The notes under the pieces: generated by a model
Told to the model about the DNA's origin: nothing
What the model saw: the letters and a program-made list of their open reading frames with translations, nothing else
Databases searched by the model: none
Program-made: the position numbers and the translations under genes
Origin: Shewanella aestuarii
Lineage (GTDB): Bacteria > Pseudomonadota > Gammaproteobacteria > Enterobacterales > Shewanellaceae
Length of the DNA: 64,000 nucleotides
Direction: 5' to 3'
NCBI RefSeq assembly: GCF_014647215.1
Contig: NZ_BMOT01000002.1
Location: 412,497 to 476,496, forward strand
Shown: piece by piece, positions 37,606-45,934 of the stretch
Layout: every line of letters begins with the position of its first letter
How positions within the stretch are numbered: the first letter of the stretch is position 1

Positions 37606-39075
37606 CTAGCGGCGTCTTCTACTACGACGGCGCATACGGCCTTCTTTGTCGGCTGAGGTATCACCTGTGGTGCCATTTTTCTCTTCATGGTGATCGTCAT
37701 GTTCGTCGTGATCATCATCTAAGTTGTCGTTACTGTGGGCTAAAGTAACTGGAGAATCCAATTTTACTTCTTGCTTAGGTTCAACTTTCTTGTCGCCTCT
37801 GAATACTGATTTCAAAATGCTGGTGACACCTTGTAGCTTTGCCGGTGCTTCTGTTTTGGTTTTTTCAGTATCAGATTTTTTGCTGGTTTTTTCAGTCGGC
37901 ACAGCAGGGCTTTCTTCAAAAACTTTTTCCAGTTTTTGTTCTATATTGTTTTTAAGTTCTTCAGAAAATTGAATATTATCAATTTTCTCTTGCGACTTTT
38001 TTGGCGCGATGTCATCAATCGATTCCCCCGGCTTTAAGCGCACTGCAACATTATCTAAGCTTGCTGAAGGACGAATAGGCTGTGGGTCTAAAGATGCAGT
38101 TCTTGGTCTGATTTCGGCGACGTTATCTAAGTTTGTTGCTTTAACGGCAACGGGATCTAAAGATAGCGATTTTGTCGGAATGGGATCTAGGCTCAAACTT
38201 GGGCTAGCTATTGGATCTAATGCAGATCTTGGCGTTGCTATCGGATCTAGAGATAGCGATTTTGTTGCTACAGGATCTAAAGATGATGTTATAGCCTCAG
38301 AAAGCGATTTTGTGGCTACAGGATCTAAAGATGATGTTATAGCCTCAGAAAGTGATTTTGTGGCTACAGGATCTAAAGATGATGTTATAGCCTCAGAAAG
38401 TGATTTTGTGGCTACAGGATCTAAAGACGCAGATATAGGATCATGAGCAGGTTTAGTCACAACAGGATCTAAAGACGCAGCGATAGGTTCAGAAGTAGGT
38501 TTAGCAACAACAGGGTCTAAAGATACATTAGGTGTGCTGTCTAATATCGCTTGAGGAGGCGTAGGAACAGATGCTTGATCTTGTGCTCGCTCAACAACAC
38601 GCTTGTCAAACTCGCTGGTCACTTCGGTGATTTCAGATTTGGCAATGCTAACGGCATCAACCAATTCTTCTAATATCTTTTGATAGCCTTCGTACTTGTT
38701 TTCAATGGTATTGATGTTGTTTTTCACATCATCACTTAGCTTGCTAGTAAGGCGCTTGTAGATATTAATCTCTTGTTCTAGCTCATAAAGATATGTTTTA
38801 GAATACTTTACAGACTCATCCATCTCATTGATTTTTTCATGTAGTTCATTACGTTTGGTATTGAATTCATTAATCAATTCGGTAGGAATTTCAGCTGGTG
38901 ATGTTGGCGGCGGAACAACGCCCGCAAACTCGCCAATGTGGCTAACCGGTAGCCATTGGGTAAATGAAGGGTGCCAGCCATAGCAGTCAGGCTCATTTTG
39001 TAAAAATGCAATAGCCTCACTTTGAGTTAATGGCCCTGAAACATCGCCATCATGTGAAAAAAACCATTTTTTCAT
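37606..39075 (-). CDS. GYF_2-domain protein with SLDP tandem repeats and basic tail
   Basis: A 489-residue protein. The start is ATG 39075 (KKWFFSHDGDVSGPL), matching the start of its shorter neighbour; three codons upstream another ATG is possible. Residues 1-50 are a GYF_2 (DUF4339) domain with W, GP, and WHPSFTQWLPVSHI. Residues about 65-150 are a predicted coiled coil. Then comes a long low-complexity region of about thirteen repeats starting SLDP/SLDN, three of which are identical 16-mers (SLDPVATKSLSEAITS). Acidic and His-rich stretches (DDDHDEHDDHHEEK) and the basic tail RMRRRSRRRR end the protein. No signal peptide or membrane helix. Function unknown; GYF_2 domains are probably protein-binding modules. 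It lies 61 bp downstream of a paralogous GYF_2 gene and ends at a terminator. Confidence 0.72.
   Translation of the reverse strand: MKKWFFSHDGDVSGPLTQSEAIAFLQNEPDCYGWHPSFTQWLPVSHIGEFAGVVPPPTSPAEIPTELINEFNTKRNELHEKINEMDESVKYSKTYLYELEQEINIYKRLTSKLSDDVKNNINTIENKYEGYQKILEELVDAVSIAKSEITEVTSEFDKRVVERAQDQASVPTPPQAILDSTPNVSLDPVVAKPTSEPIAASLDPVVTKPAHDPISASLDPVATKSLSEAITSSLDPVATKSLSEAITSSLDPVATKSLSEAITSSLDPVATKSLSLDPIATPRSALDPIASPSLSLDPIPTKSLSLDPVAVKATNLDNVAEIRPRTASLDPQPIRPSASLDNVAVRLKPGESIDDIAPKKSQEKIDNIQFSEELKNNIEQKLEKVFEESPAVPTEKTSKKSDTEKTKTEAPAKLQGVTSILKSVFRGDKKVEPKQEVKLDSPVTLAHSNDNLDDDHDEHDDHHEEKNGTTGDTSADKEGRMRRRSRRRR
38270..38413. repeat. Three tandem 48-bp repeats inside the GYF_2 gene
   Basis: Units at 38270-38317, 38318-38365 and 38366-38413, differing at a single position (AGCGATT against AGTGATT). 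A fourth partial unit begins at 38414. The length is a multiple of three, so copy-number change keeps the frame. Near identity implies recent expansion within a much older, diverged SLDP array. Confidence 0.92.
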
Positions 39076-39136
39076 AGTTATCATTCTTATTTAGTCGTTA
39101 TCAACAGTGGTTGTGATCGCAATCAGATCAAAAACA

Positions 39137-39559
39137 TTAATTCGCTACGCCAGCCAGCTTACGTTGTAAAGCTTCATACTGTTCATTTACACTGCGAATT
39201 GTTGCTTTCACTTCTTGATTCAAATTCTGGGTGACCGTTTTGGTTTTATTGGTATCGCGATCAAAATCAGCAAAAGCACTTGTAATGGCTTTTAATGTGG
39301 TTTCAATGCGGCTTAATTCAGTATTAAGCTCTTGTTCTTTAGCAATAAAACGCTCAACTAGTTTTTTAGGGATCGCTTGGGGAGGCGGTGGTGGTGTGAT
39401 AACAATATCAAACTCATCAACGTGGCTCACCGGTATCCATTGCGCATAAGAAGGATGCCAAGCATAGGTATGCGGATTTTTTTCGATAAACTTGTTGGAC
39501 TCTGCCAGACCTAAAGGTCCGCTAACTTCACCATTATTTGAGAAATACCACTCTTTCAT
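39137..39559 (-). CDS. Short GYF_2-domain protein
   Basis: A 140-residue soluble protein: GYF_2 domain at residues 1-50 (KEWYFSNNGEVSGPL and WHPSYAQWIPVSHVDEFD), a Pro linker (VITPPPPPQAIP), then a coiled coil to the end (LSRIETTLKAITSAFADFD and EQYEALQRKLAGV-like segments). It is clearly paralogous to the N-terminal 150 residues of the adjacent longer protein, so the pair arose by tandem duplication. One copy then gained, or the other lost, the repeat region. The two proteins could hetero-oligomerise through their coiled coils, which is inference. GGAAC lies upstream of the ATG. Function unknown. Confidence 0.75.
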   Translation of the reverse strand: MKEWYFSNNGEVSGPLGLAESNKFIEKNPHTYAWHPSYAQWIPVSHVDEFDIVITPPPPPQAIPKKLVERFIAKEQELNTELSRIETTLKAITSAFADFDRDTNKTKTVTQNLNQEVKATIRSVNEQYEALQRKLAGVAN

Positions 39560-39885
39560 AGTTCCACTCTTATCCTTAATAGTGTTAAGCTTATAATTAT
39601 ATGTTAATCAGGGTCTTAGCTGTTTTTTGTTACTGCATTTAAGGTGTTTTTATTCAAATCACCTCATTTTTTTGTTGATTTTTTAAGCAAAAAAAATCAT
39701 TGGCGTAGCAGTAAAATTATAAATATTTGCTTACATTAACCTATATTTTTTAACATGACCACTATTAATCAATGATCGATCCTTTCAAAGTGTCAGCTGA
39801 ATTTAACACTCTTTTATAAAAGTAAGATTTGATTGATTTTTAGCCGAGTAGAATAAGTGGCATTCAGTGTTGTTTTTGAATTTGC
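39560..39885. other. Gene-free A/T-rich interval
   Basis: About 326 bp between the GYF_2 pair promoter side and the 3' end of the pseudouridine synthase gene. No repeat, RNA or operator was recognised. Confidence 0.5.
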
Positions 39886-41592
39886 TTATTCAAAATCCGC
39901 TAGCACAGTAAACTCAACCCATTGGCCGCTAGAGGGGTGGATAAAACCAATATAGGCCGCATGCAGGTGTAACCGCTTGGCTTGCTGACCATACAAATCA
40001 TCCCCCACGATCGGTAAACCTAAGCCCAAATGATGCGCACAATGCACCCTAAGTTGATGGGTACGGCCGGTTTTAGGATAGAGGTGTAATAGGGTGGTTT
40101 CACCTTTGCTTTTATAAACTTCCCAGAAGGTTTCAGCATTTTTTCCATGCTCATAACACACTAATTGCTTTGGTCGATCATTTAAGTCGACACGCAGCGG
40201 TAAAGTGATGCGGCCTTGTTTTTGGCTAGGCCTACCCGCTACTAGGGCGATATAGCGTTTTGTCACAGTACGATTGATAAATTGCTGTTGTAAGGCTTTA
40301 TTCGCTTCTTTTGTTAATGCGATGACCATTAAGCCTGATGTCGACATATCAAGCCGATGCACGATCAAAGGCCCTGTCGCTTGTGGGAAACGTTGCTGCA
40401 TACGGGTTTGCACCGAGTCGGTGACATTTTTACCCGCAACAGATAGCATTTCAGCTGGCTTATTAATGATGGCAAAATCCGCATCCTGATAAACAATGTC
40501 TATGTGTTTATCTTCAGCGGTGTTGATGATTAATGGGTCTGGGTCGACCTGCATATCGGATAACATATGCCCCAAAATTGGCCGGCATTTACTGTGGCAT
40601 GCAGGGTAGTAATTTTGATGTTGTTTGATCTCTGACTTGGGGGATTGTCCCCACCAAAACTCAGCCATGGCTATCGGGGTTAATTGCTGCTTAAAAGCAT
40701 ATTGCAATAATTTGGGGGCGGCACATTCTCCAGCCCCCGCGGGTGACAGATGATTTGGCGCATCAAAAAATAGGCTATTTAAATCACGGGTAAGCCCGGT
40801 AATGTTTAAAAACTGGTATTGATTGAACAGCTTCTGTTGTAATTGGTTAGACAGTTGCTTACGGTGTTTTTTAAGTTGTTTAATCTGATGCAGGTGCTTA
40901 TCGACTTGTCGTTGTGTGTGCTCAATTTTTGCCATCCAGTGTTGTTTTAACTCGGCTAATTGATATTTTTGCTGCACACTTTGACGGCTAAGCTCAATTG
41001 ACAAGCTTTTAAATGCTTCAGCACTGAGCTTACCCTCAGTTAAATCGATATAGGCTTGTTCGCGTTGATCTTTTCTGTGTTTACGGTTTTCGATTATGCT
41101 TGAACGTAATAAAGCTAATGCCGTATCAGCCTGTTGCTGTTGCTTCGCGAGCAAGTTTTGTAAAAGTGCCAATTCTGGTTCAGATTCATGCTGAATAATT
41201 GACTGATTGATATCATTAATTTGTTTGTTTTCTGCGCTAAAGAAACTGTCTTTTGTCAGCATATCAAAAACAGGTGGCACAAAAGGTGGCAGAATATTTT
41301 GATCGGCAAGCTTGCCTGAAAATGCCGCTAAAAACCCCACTTTTCCCTGTTGATCTTTTACCACTAACACCCCAAACATTTTTCCAATGATCATGCCACG
41401 ATCATTTTCAGGGTCTAAACCAAAGTTATGCTGCCAAGGATTTTTTATTAATAACTCTTGCTGTAATTGCTGTGCGGCTTGTAAACATATTGGGTGTGGC
41501 TGGTAGTAAAACGGAAATGTAAAAGAGGCTGGTAAACTGTGTTGGGCAATACTGTCACTGAATTGAATAAAGCAGGGATCGATATCAGACAT
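39886..41592 (-). CDS. RluA-family pseudouridine synthase with long N-terminal extension
   Basis: A 568-residue protein, more than twice the usual RluA length. The catalytic domain occupies about 362-565: DADFAIINKPAEMLSV, LIVHRLDMSTSGLMVIA (catalytic Asp 415 in HRLD), KRYIALVAG and KTGRTHQLRVH. Residues 1-110 form a separate domain, 130-250 are mostly coiled coil rich in K, Q and H, and a CHSKCRPILGHMLSD segment (C332, C336) precedes the catalytic domain. No S4 domain is seen. This layout is known in Shewanella and Vibrio relatives. The rRNA or tRNA target cannot be told from sequence. It has no close neighbours on its strand. Confidence 0.85.
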   Translation of the reverse strand: MSDIDPCFIQFSDSIAQHSLPASFTFPFYYQPHPICLQAAQQLQQELLIKNPWQHNFGLDPENDRGMIIGKMFGVLVVKDQQGKVGFLAAFSGKLADQNILPPFVPPVFDMLTKDSFFSAENKQINDINQSIIQHESEPELALLQNLLAKQQQQADTALALLRSSIIENRKHRKDQREQAYIDLTEGKLSAEAFKSLSIELSRQSVQQKYQLAELKQHWMAKIEHTQRQVDKHLHQIKQLKKHRKQLSNQLQQKLFNQYQFLNITGLTRDLNSLFFDAPNHLSPAGAGECAAPKLLQYAFKQQLTPIAMAEFWWGQSPKSEIKQHQNYYPACHSKCRPILGHMLSDMQVDPDPLIINTAEDKHIDIVYQDADFAIINKPAEMLSVAGKNVTDSVQTRMQQRFPQATGPLIVHRLDMSTSGLMVIALTKEANKALQQQFINRTVTKRYIALVAGRPSQKQGRITLPLRVDLNDRPKQLVCYEHGKNAETFWEVYKSKGETTLLHLYPKTGRTHQLRVHCAHHLGLGLPIVGDDLYGQQAKRLHLHAAYIGFIHPSSGQWVEFTVLADFE

Positions 41593-41765
41593 GGTAAAAG
41601 GCCACTCACAGCATAAAAAGGACTGGCATTTTACCTTGTTGGTTTAGGGGATGCATCATTAACTGAGGTTATTTATGCGTTCGCTTCAAATGCTGATGAC
41701 ATCCTATGGCTATCTGAGTGACGTTGCTGCAACACCCTATAAGGTTGGCGCAAGGGGAGATGGAT

Positions 41766-42146
41766 TTACTCCAATGGTAGTTCAGCCATTAAGCCGATTA
41801 AATTGTTATCCGGGTCTCGTAAAAAGCCAATCCATAAATGGTGGTCGGTCATTTTGGCTGCCAGCTGCGGCTCGCGTTCAAAGGTCATGCCTTTCGCTTT
41901 TAGTTGGGCTGCGGCGTCGTGGATATCTGACATCTGATAATAAATTACTGAGGTTTTATGGTCTTCACTTTTTCCCTGCAAGGTGGTGAGCATTAAGCGT
42001 GTTTCACCACAGTTAAAAAACGCTAACCCCGATGGGACTTCAAATAATAAGCTTAAGCCAAGCATATCGCGATAAAAGGCGACGGATTTACTGATGTCGG
42101 TAACGGCAATAGCAATTTGGCCAATTTTTTCAATCTGAAAACTCAT
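41766..42146 (-). CDS. VOC (glyoxalase/dioxygenase superfamily) protein
   Basis: A 126-residue single VOC domain made of two beta-alpha-beta-beta-beta modules: IGQIAIAVTDISKSVAFYRDML and LRDPDNNLIGLM. The start at ATG 42146 has GGAAC upstream and gives the standard start SFQIEKIGQIAIAV; the 14-residue longer form is less likely. The metal-ligand positions are partly kept (H-type position replaced by Q in IGQIAI), so it may be metal-free or a binding protein. The substrate is unknown. Confidence 0.82.
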   Translation of the reverse strand: MSFQIEKIGQIAIAVTDISKSVAFYRDMLGLSLLFEVPSGLAFFNCGETRLMLTTLQGKSEDHKTSVIYYQMSDIHDAAAQLKAKGMTFEREPQLAAKMTDHHLWIGFLRDPDNNLIGLMAELPLE

Positions 42147-42491
42147 GTTGGTCAAGTTCCTTATAAATAATGGGGCTGGGGTAAGCAATTAGATCTAAGT
42201 CATTAAGTATGTATCAATTTTGAGTTGATGCCACAATTATGCCTTGGGGATGACTTATCAATGGTGGAGTGATGGAAATAAGGACTGACTAAGGATGCGT
42301 AATAGTTAGCGGACTGATAGGTTAAACCTTTGTGCTTAACTGAATTTAAATTCAAATTCAAATCTTAGCCAAAGTCTAAGTCTGAGAATATAGCGTTTGC
42401 AAATTATTGCTTTTAGGCAACATTGGGGTTATTCAAAATAGTGTCTCACTCAACATTTATTGAGTGAGACACAGTGGCGATTAAGTCGCCT
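42147..42491. other. Interval between two VOC genes
   Basis: About 345 bp without a gene. It holds a 13-bp perfect inverted repeat at its right edge (separate entry). No other structure was recognised. Confidence 0.5.
42441..42472 (-). terminator. Hairpin 3' of the VOC gene, probable terminator
   Basis: Perfect 13-bp stem GTGTCTCACTCAA / TTGAGTGAGACAC with a 6-nt loop, 20 bp after the stop codon at 42492. On the minus strand it is followed by TATTTTG, a weak T-run. Confidence 0.7.
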
Positions 42492-42869
42492 TTATACTCG
42501 GTGCAGAGCGCACAGTTTGTTACCATCTGGGTCACGCAAATAGGCTAGGTATAATTGAAAGCCTGGGCCTTGACGAATACCGGGGGCATCTTCACAGGCG
42601 GTGCCGCCATTGTTAACTCCAGCGGCTTCCCAAGCATTGGCAAGTTCTGGCGTTGCTGCAGCAAAACCTATGGTTGTGCCATTACCGTGACAAGCGGGTT
42701 CACCATTAATCGGTTTGGTTAATGCAAAAATACCCGTAGGGGTGAAGTAGAAACAACGCCCCTTTTCGTCGATAGTACCCGGTGCGTGACCTAATTCGCC
42801 TAAAATAGCATCGTAAAACTTTTTCGATTTTTCAATATCGTTAACACCGATCATAACGTGACTAAACAT
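42492..42869 (-). CDS. VOC (glyoxalase/dioxygenase superfamily) protein
   Basis: A 125-residue VOC domain protein. FSHVMIGVNDIEKSKKFYDAIL at the N-terminus and GFQLYLAYLRDPDGNKLCAL at the C-terminus are the two halves of the fold. The His in FSHVMIG is at the usual first metal-ligand position. AAGGAGAGTCACC precedes the ATG. It belongs to a different subgroup from the VOC gene 300 bp downstream, so the two are not a recent duplication. Substrate unknown. Confidence 0.85.
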   Translation of the reverse strand: MFSHVMIGVNDIEKSKKFYDAILGELGHAPGTIDEKGRCFYFTPTGIFALTKPINGEPACHGNGTTIGFAAATPELANAWEAAGVNNGGTACEDAPGIRQGPGFQLYLAYLRDPDGNKLCALHRV

Positions 42870-42942
42870 GGTGACTCTCCTTGTAACAACTCTTGCCGAG
42901 TTGATTTTATTAATGGTTTTTACTGCAGGTATAGTTAAAAAC

Positions 42943-43782
42943 TTATTGTAATTGCTGACTATTATATTTTTCTATTAGGTTTATGGTGTGATTGAGTAAA
43001 GTGCTATCGCCTAGTGCCCCATGGCCTGGAATAACTTGATTAATATGCGGAAATTGTTGGATGACTTTTTTCACTGTCAATGGCCAAGCTTGCATATCGG
43101 CTTCTGCTATATATCCCATGCTTGTTGAGTTAAGTGATTTAATCAGGCAGCCGCCAAAAAGTATTTGCTGTTTGGGTAACCATACCACAAGGTTATCTTG
43201 GGTGTGCCCAGCGCCCATGTCATACACCTCGATAAGATCAGTTTGCATAATATAACGCTTATCTTTGAATATTTTTTGTGCTTGGGGTTTGTGGGCCTTA
43301 GCTAAAATTTGTTGGGTGGTTTCAGAGACTATGGTGTTAATGCCCTGACGGTTTAAATAGCCAATGCCGCCAGCACGATCCTGATGTGAATGGGTTGAAA
43401 CACTGGCTACCGCGGTAAAACCTTGTTGATTTATCCAATCAAGTAGCTTTGCTGTGTCCTTGTCAGTCCATGGTGTATCAATGATATACGCCAGCTTATT
43501 TTGCACAACGACTAGGCCATTAGCGTCAACCATACCAAAATTGGGGACATTTAAATATGAACTATGCTGATAAACCCCCTCGGCAATTTGAGTAATAAGC
43601 AGCTGTTCAGCCTCGCGTGCAAGGTTACTGCTAGTTGCTATTTGGCTTTTTGAGCCAGTAGTGGGTATTGATAGCTGTTTTATATCTGCATTCGGTGTGA
43701 CAGTTTGTGCTTGGTTTGTATGGTTAACCAATAACATCAACACACATAAACTTTTCAAGCTAATTGATATCGCAAGGTTCAT
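42943..43782 (-). CDS. Subclass B1 metallo-beta-lactamase
   Basis: A 279-residue periplasmic zinc hydrolase; residues 1 to about 26 are a signal peptide. All zinc ligands of subclass B1 are present in order: HSHQD (131-135: H131, H133, D135), H193 in GAGHTQDN, C212 in GGCLIKS, and H254 in PGHG. Lys 215 matches the substrate-carboxylate-binding Lys of B1 enzymes. VYQHSSY is the L3-loop region. The start at ATG 43782 (GGAATAAAT upstream) gives a good signal peptide; an ATG 18 bp earlier does not have a ribosome site. Chromosomal B1 enzymes (SFB-1, SLB-1) are known in Shewanella, and this is most likely of that group. No integron, transposase or plasmid signature lies nearby, so it seems intrinsic. 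Activity is inferred, not shown. Confidence 0.9.
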   Translation of the reverse strand: MNLAISISLKSLCVLMLLVNHTNQAQTVTPNADIKQLSIPTTGSKSQIATSSNLAREAEQLLITQIAEGVYQHSSYLNVPNFGMVDANGLVVVQNKLAYIIDTPWTDKDTAKLLDWINQQGFTAVASVSTHSHQDRAGGIGYLNRQGINTIVSETTQQILAKAHKPQAQKIFKDKRYIMQTDLIEVYDMGAGHTQDNLVVWLPKQQILFGGCLIKSLNSTSMGYIAEADMQAWPLTVKKVIQQFPHINQVIPGHGALGDSTLLNHTINLIEKYNSQQLQ

Positions 43783-43856
43783 ATTTATTCCAGATGACAT
43801 TTGGCAGTGGTGGGTAATGAAGCTGTTGCCATCACCGGCATAATAGACCGATTATG

Positions 43857-45203
43857 TTACGCTTTTCTTGCATCATCGCTAGGTTGATGAACAGAAAATA
43901 ATGCGCTTACATTCACCTTTGCTTTAATTTTGGTCGCTAATAAATAAATCCCTGCTAACTTGCGATGAATAAAAATAGCATCCATAGGTGGCGTGTGCCA
44001 TTCATCTTGTTGAGTGCTCATCACTTTTGCCGCATCAGTAATACGTTTCGCTAGCTGACTTTGCGCAAAATCATACTCGCCATCGCAGCGTAATGGCTCA
44101 CAGGCTTGGTGAAATATATCCACAATCAGCTGTTGTTGGTGGGGGGTAATATTATCTTGAAAAAAGCCAATATCAGCTGCAGCGCGGGTAATTAATTCAT
44201 AGTCACTGGTCATTGCCCCTAGCATTAATTGCTTGTAACCATTAGACAAATATTCAGGAACAGCGCGGGTCGCACCAAAATCTAACAGGACAATTTTTCC
44301 GGTATCAGCTTGGTATTGAAAATTGCCAAAATTAGGATCGGTTTGCACTAACTTAAAGGTAAATAACTCATCTAAAAATAGTTGTAATAATTGACGGGCA
44401 ATTTTATTTCGGCTGCTTTGGTCAAGTGATATTACGGATTCTATTGGCGCACCTTCGACAAATTCCATGCTCAAGATGCTGTCATTACTTAACTGCGGAT
44501 AGACTTTAGGTACCACAAAGTGAGTTTGTTGCTTAACCCAGTTTTGGTATTGATTGAGTAAGGCCGCTTCGTGAATGTAATCAGCTTCGTGGTGCAACTG
44601 TTGTTTGGCCTGCAGCAGAAGCTGGTCAAGTTTGACATTATCCGGCACAAGCCCCGACATTTTTAATAACGTGGCCACGTTATCTATGTCGCTGTCGATA
44701 CTGTCTTTAATCCCAGGATATTGAATTTTGACGGCAAGTTTTTCGCCTGTGGCTAAATAGGCTAAATGTACCTGACCAATGGATGCAGCAGCAAATGGGC
44801 GTAATTCAAACTGACCAAATGCATCAAGCCAGTGCTCGCCCCATTGGCTTTTTAAAACGCCAACAAGTTGTTTGTGAGGCATAAAGTTAGCTTCAGAACG
44901 TAATTTGGCTAAAACCTCTGACAGCTCAGGTGGCAATAATTCTCCCGCATCCATAGACAGCATCTGGCCTACTTTCATTGCCGCGCCACGAAGCTGAGCC
45001 AATTTGTCGGCGACGTGACCCATATTCGTTGGCGTCATGATCAGTTGTTGTAGTTTAGGTGATTGTCCTTGGCTGTATTGCTTCATCCCTTCTTTAATCA
45101 CATTACCCACAAGGCGAGTGGCTAAACCGCCAAAGGCTGAAAAGCGTGAAAGTCGGCTGCTAGGAATTTTTGCGCTTTTTAAAGGATCGGATTGTTTATT
45201 CAT
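43857..45203 (-). CDS. ABC1/ADCK (UbiB-like) atypical kinase family protein
   Basis: A 448-residue protein with the ABC1 hallmarks: the KxGQ motif in AAMKVGQMLSMDAGELLPPE, the Ala-rich nucleotide loop PFAAASIGQVHLA, VKIQYPG (the VAIK-like Lys), a catalytic-loop-like TDPNFGNFQY, and LLDFGATR as the metal-binding DFG. The family includes UbiB/COQ8, which supports ubiquinone biosynthesis and has weak or atypical kinase/ATPase activity. This member has no C-terminal transmembrane helices and no ubi genes beside it, so it is not the canonical UbiB. The gene sits between the metallo-beta-lactamase and an isochorismatase-like gene on the same strand. Confidence 0.85.
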   Translation of the reverse strand: MNKQSDPLKSAKIPSSRLSRFSAFGGLATRLVGNVIKEGMKQYSQGQSPKLQQLIMTPTNMGHVADKLAQLRGAAMKVGQMLSMDAGELLPPELSEVLAKLRSEANFMPHKQLVGVLKSQWGEHWLDAFGQFELRPFAAASIGQVHLAYLATGEKLAVKIQYPGIKDSIDSDIDNVATLLKMSGLVPDNVKLDQLLLQAKQQLHHEADYIHEAALLNQYQNWVKQQTHFVVPKVYPQLSNDSILSMEFVEGAPIESVISLDQSSRNKIARQLLQLFLDELFTFKLVQTDPNFGNFQYQADTGKIVLLDFGATRAVPEYLSNGYKQLMLGAMTSDYELITRAAADIGFFQDNITPHQQQLIVDIFHQACEPLRCDGEYDFAQSQLAKRITDAAKVMSTQQDEWHTPPMDAIFIHRKLAGIYLLATKIKAKVNVSALFSVHQPSDDARKA

Positions 45204-45259
45204 AACCAGCTAACAGGATCAAAAACATAATTGATGATACGCCGATTAGCGCGAAAAGA

Positions 45260-45802
45260 TCATTTAATCAGTTTTAATAATGCTTTAAATCGATCACCTT
45301 CAGCCTGATGTTGCAGTTCAAATAATAACGACTCCACATTGGTGAGTTGTGCGCCAAGGTTTAACATCATTTGAATACCTAGCACCTTGTTGTCGATTGA
45401 CCGCGAAGACAGCGCATCGGCGACTATGTGAACATCAAAATCATGTTGTAGTAAATCTTTGCACGTTTGATAAACGCAGACATGGGTTTCAATACCACAT
45501 AAAATCACTTGTTTACGGCCTTTTTTGGCGAGCAAGGTTTGTACTTGTTCCGATTGCCAGCCGCTAAAATGCTGTTTTGCAATAGGCTGGCAAATGGGGG
45601 AAAGTATTTCAGCAAGTTCAGCTGAGGTGGTGCCAAGCTTGTCGGGCAACTGCTCTAGCCAAATTACCGGCATACCAAATAGCGCAGTGCCCTTAATCAG
45701 GGTCGCTATATGGTGATGCAATTGGGCGGAATGTTGCATCACTTGTGCAAGCTTATCTTGAACATCAACGACCATTAGTACGCAATCTGCCGGATTTATC
45801 AT
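45260..45802 (-). CDS. Isochorismatase-family cysteine hydrolase (YcaC-like)
   Basis: A 180-residue cytoplasmic hydrolase. VLMVVDVQDKLA holds the catalytic Asp near residue 13; the Lys is expected in the central KHFSGWQ-like segment; and VILCGIETHVCVYQTCKDL holds the catalytic Cys. These form the Asp-Lys-Cys triad of the isochorismatase-like fold. The YcaC subgroup is of uncertain substrate; true isochorismatase activity is not implied. The start is ATG 45802; a longer frame opening at TTG 45853 adds an unconserved tail and is rejected. It is followed on the same strand by the ABC1 gene after 56 bp. Confidence 0.85.
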   Translation of the reverse strand: MINPADCVLMVVDVQDKLAQVMQHSAQLHHHIATLIKGTALFGMPVIWLEQLPDKLGTTSAELAEILSPICQPIAKQHFSGWQSEQVQTLLAKKGRKQVILCGIETHVCVYQTCKDLLQHDFDVHIVADALSSRSIDNKVLGIQMMLNLGAQLTNVESLLFELQHQAEGDRFKALLKLIK

Positions 45803-45934
45803 ATTCGGACTCGCTTTAGTGTAAGTGGTAAGAATGGAATAATGCTGCAACAACTATGACAGTAGATGGTTTTTTAGACAAGTTTCCAATAGGGCCTTAG
45901 TCTAAAGGGAGTAATGGTAAAAGGATTTATAACG

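Noticed and set aside
38270..38413. Possible CRISPR array
   Set aside because: The 48-bp units are contiguous with no spacers, and they encode an in-frame protein repeat.
41675..41989. Plus-strand open frame of 104 codons
   Set aside because: Most of it lies antisense to the VOC gene ending at 41766, which has clear family motifs.
45803..45853. Longer TTG start for the isochorismatase-like protein
   Set aside because: The extra 17 residues are not part of the fold, and the ATG at 45802 starts directly before the catalytic strand.
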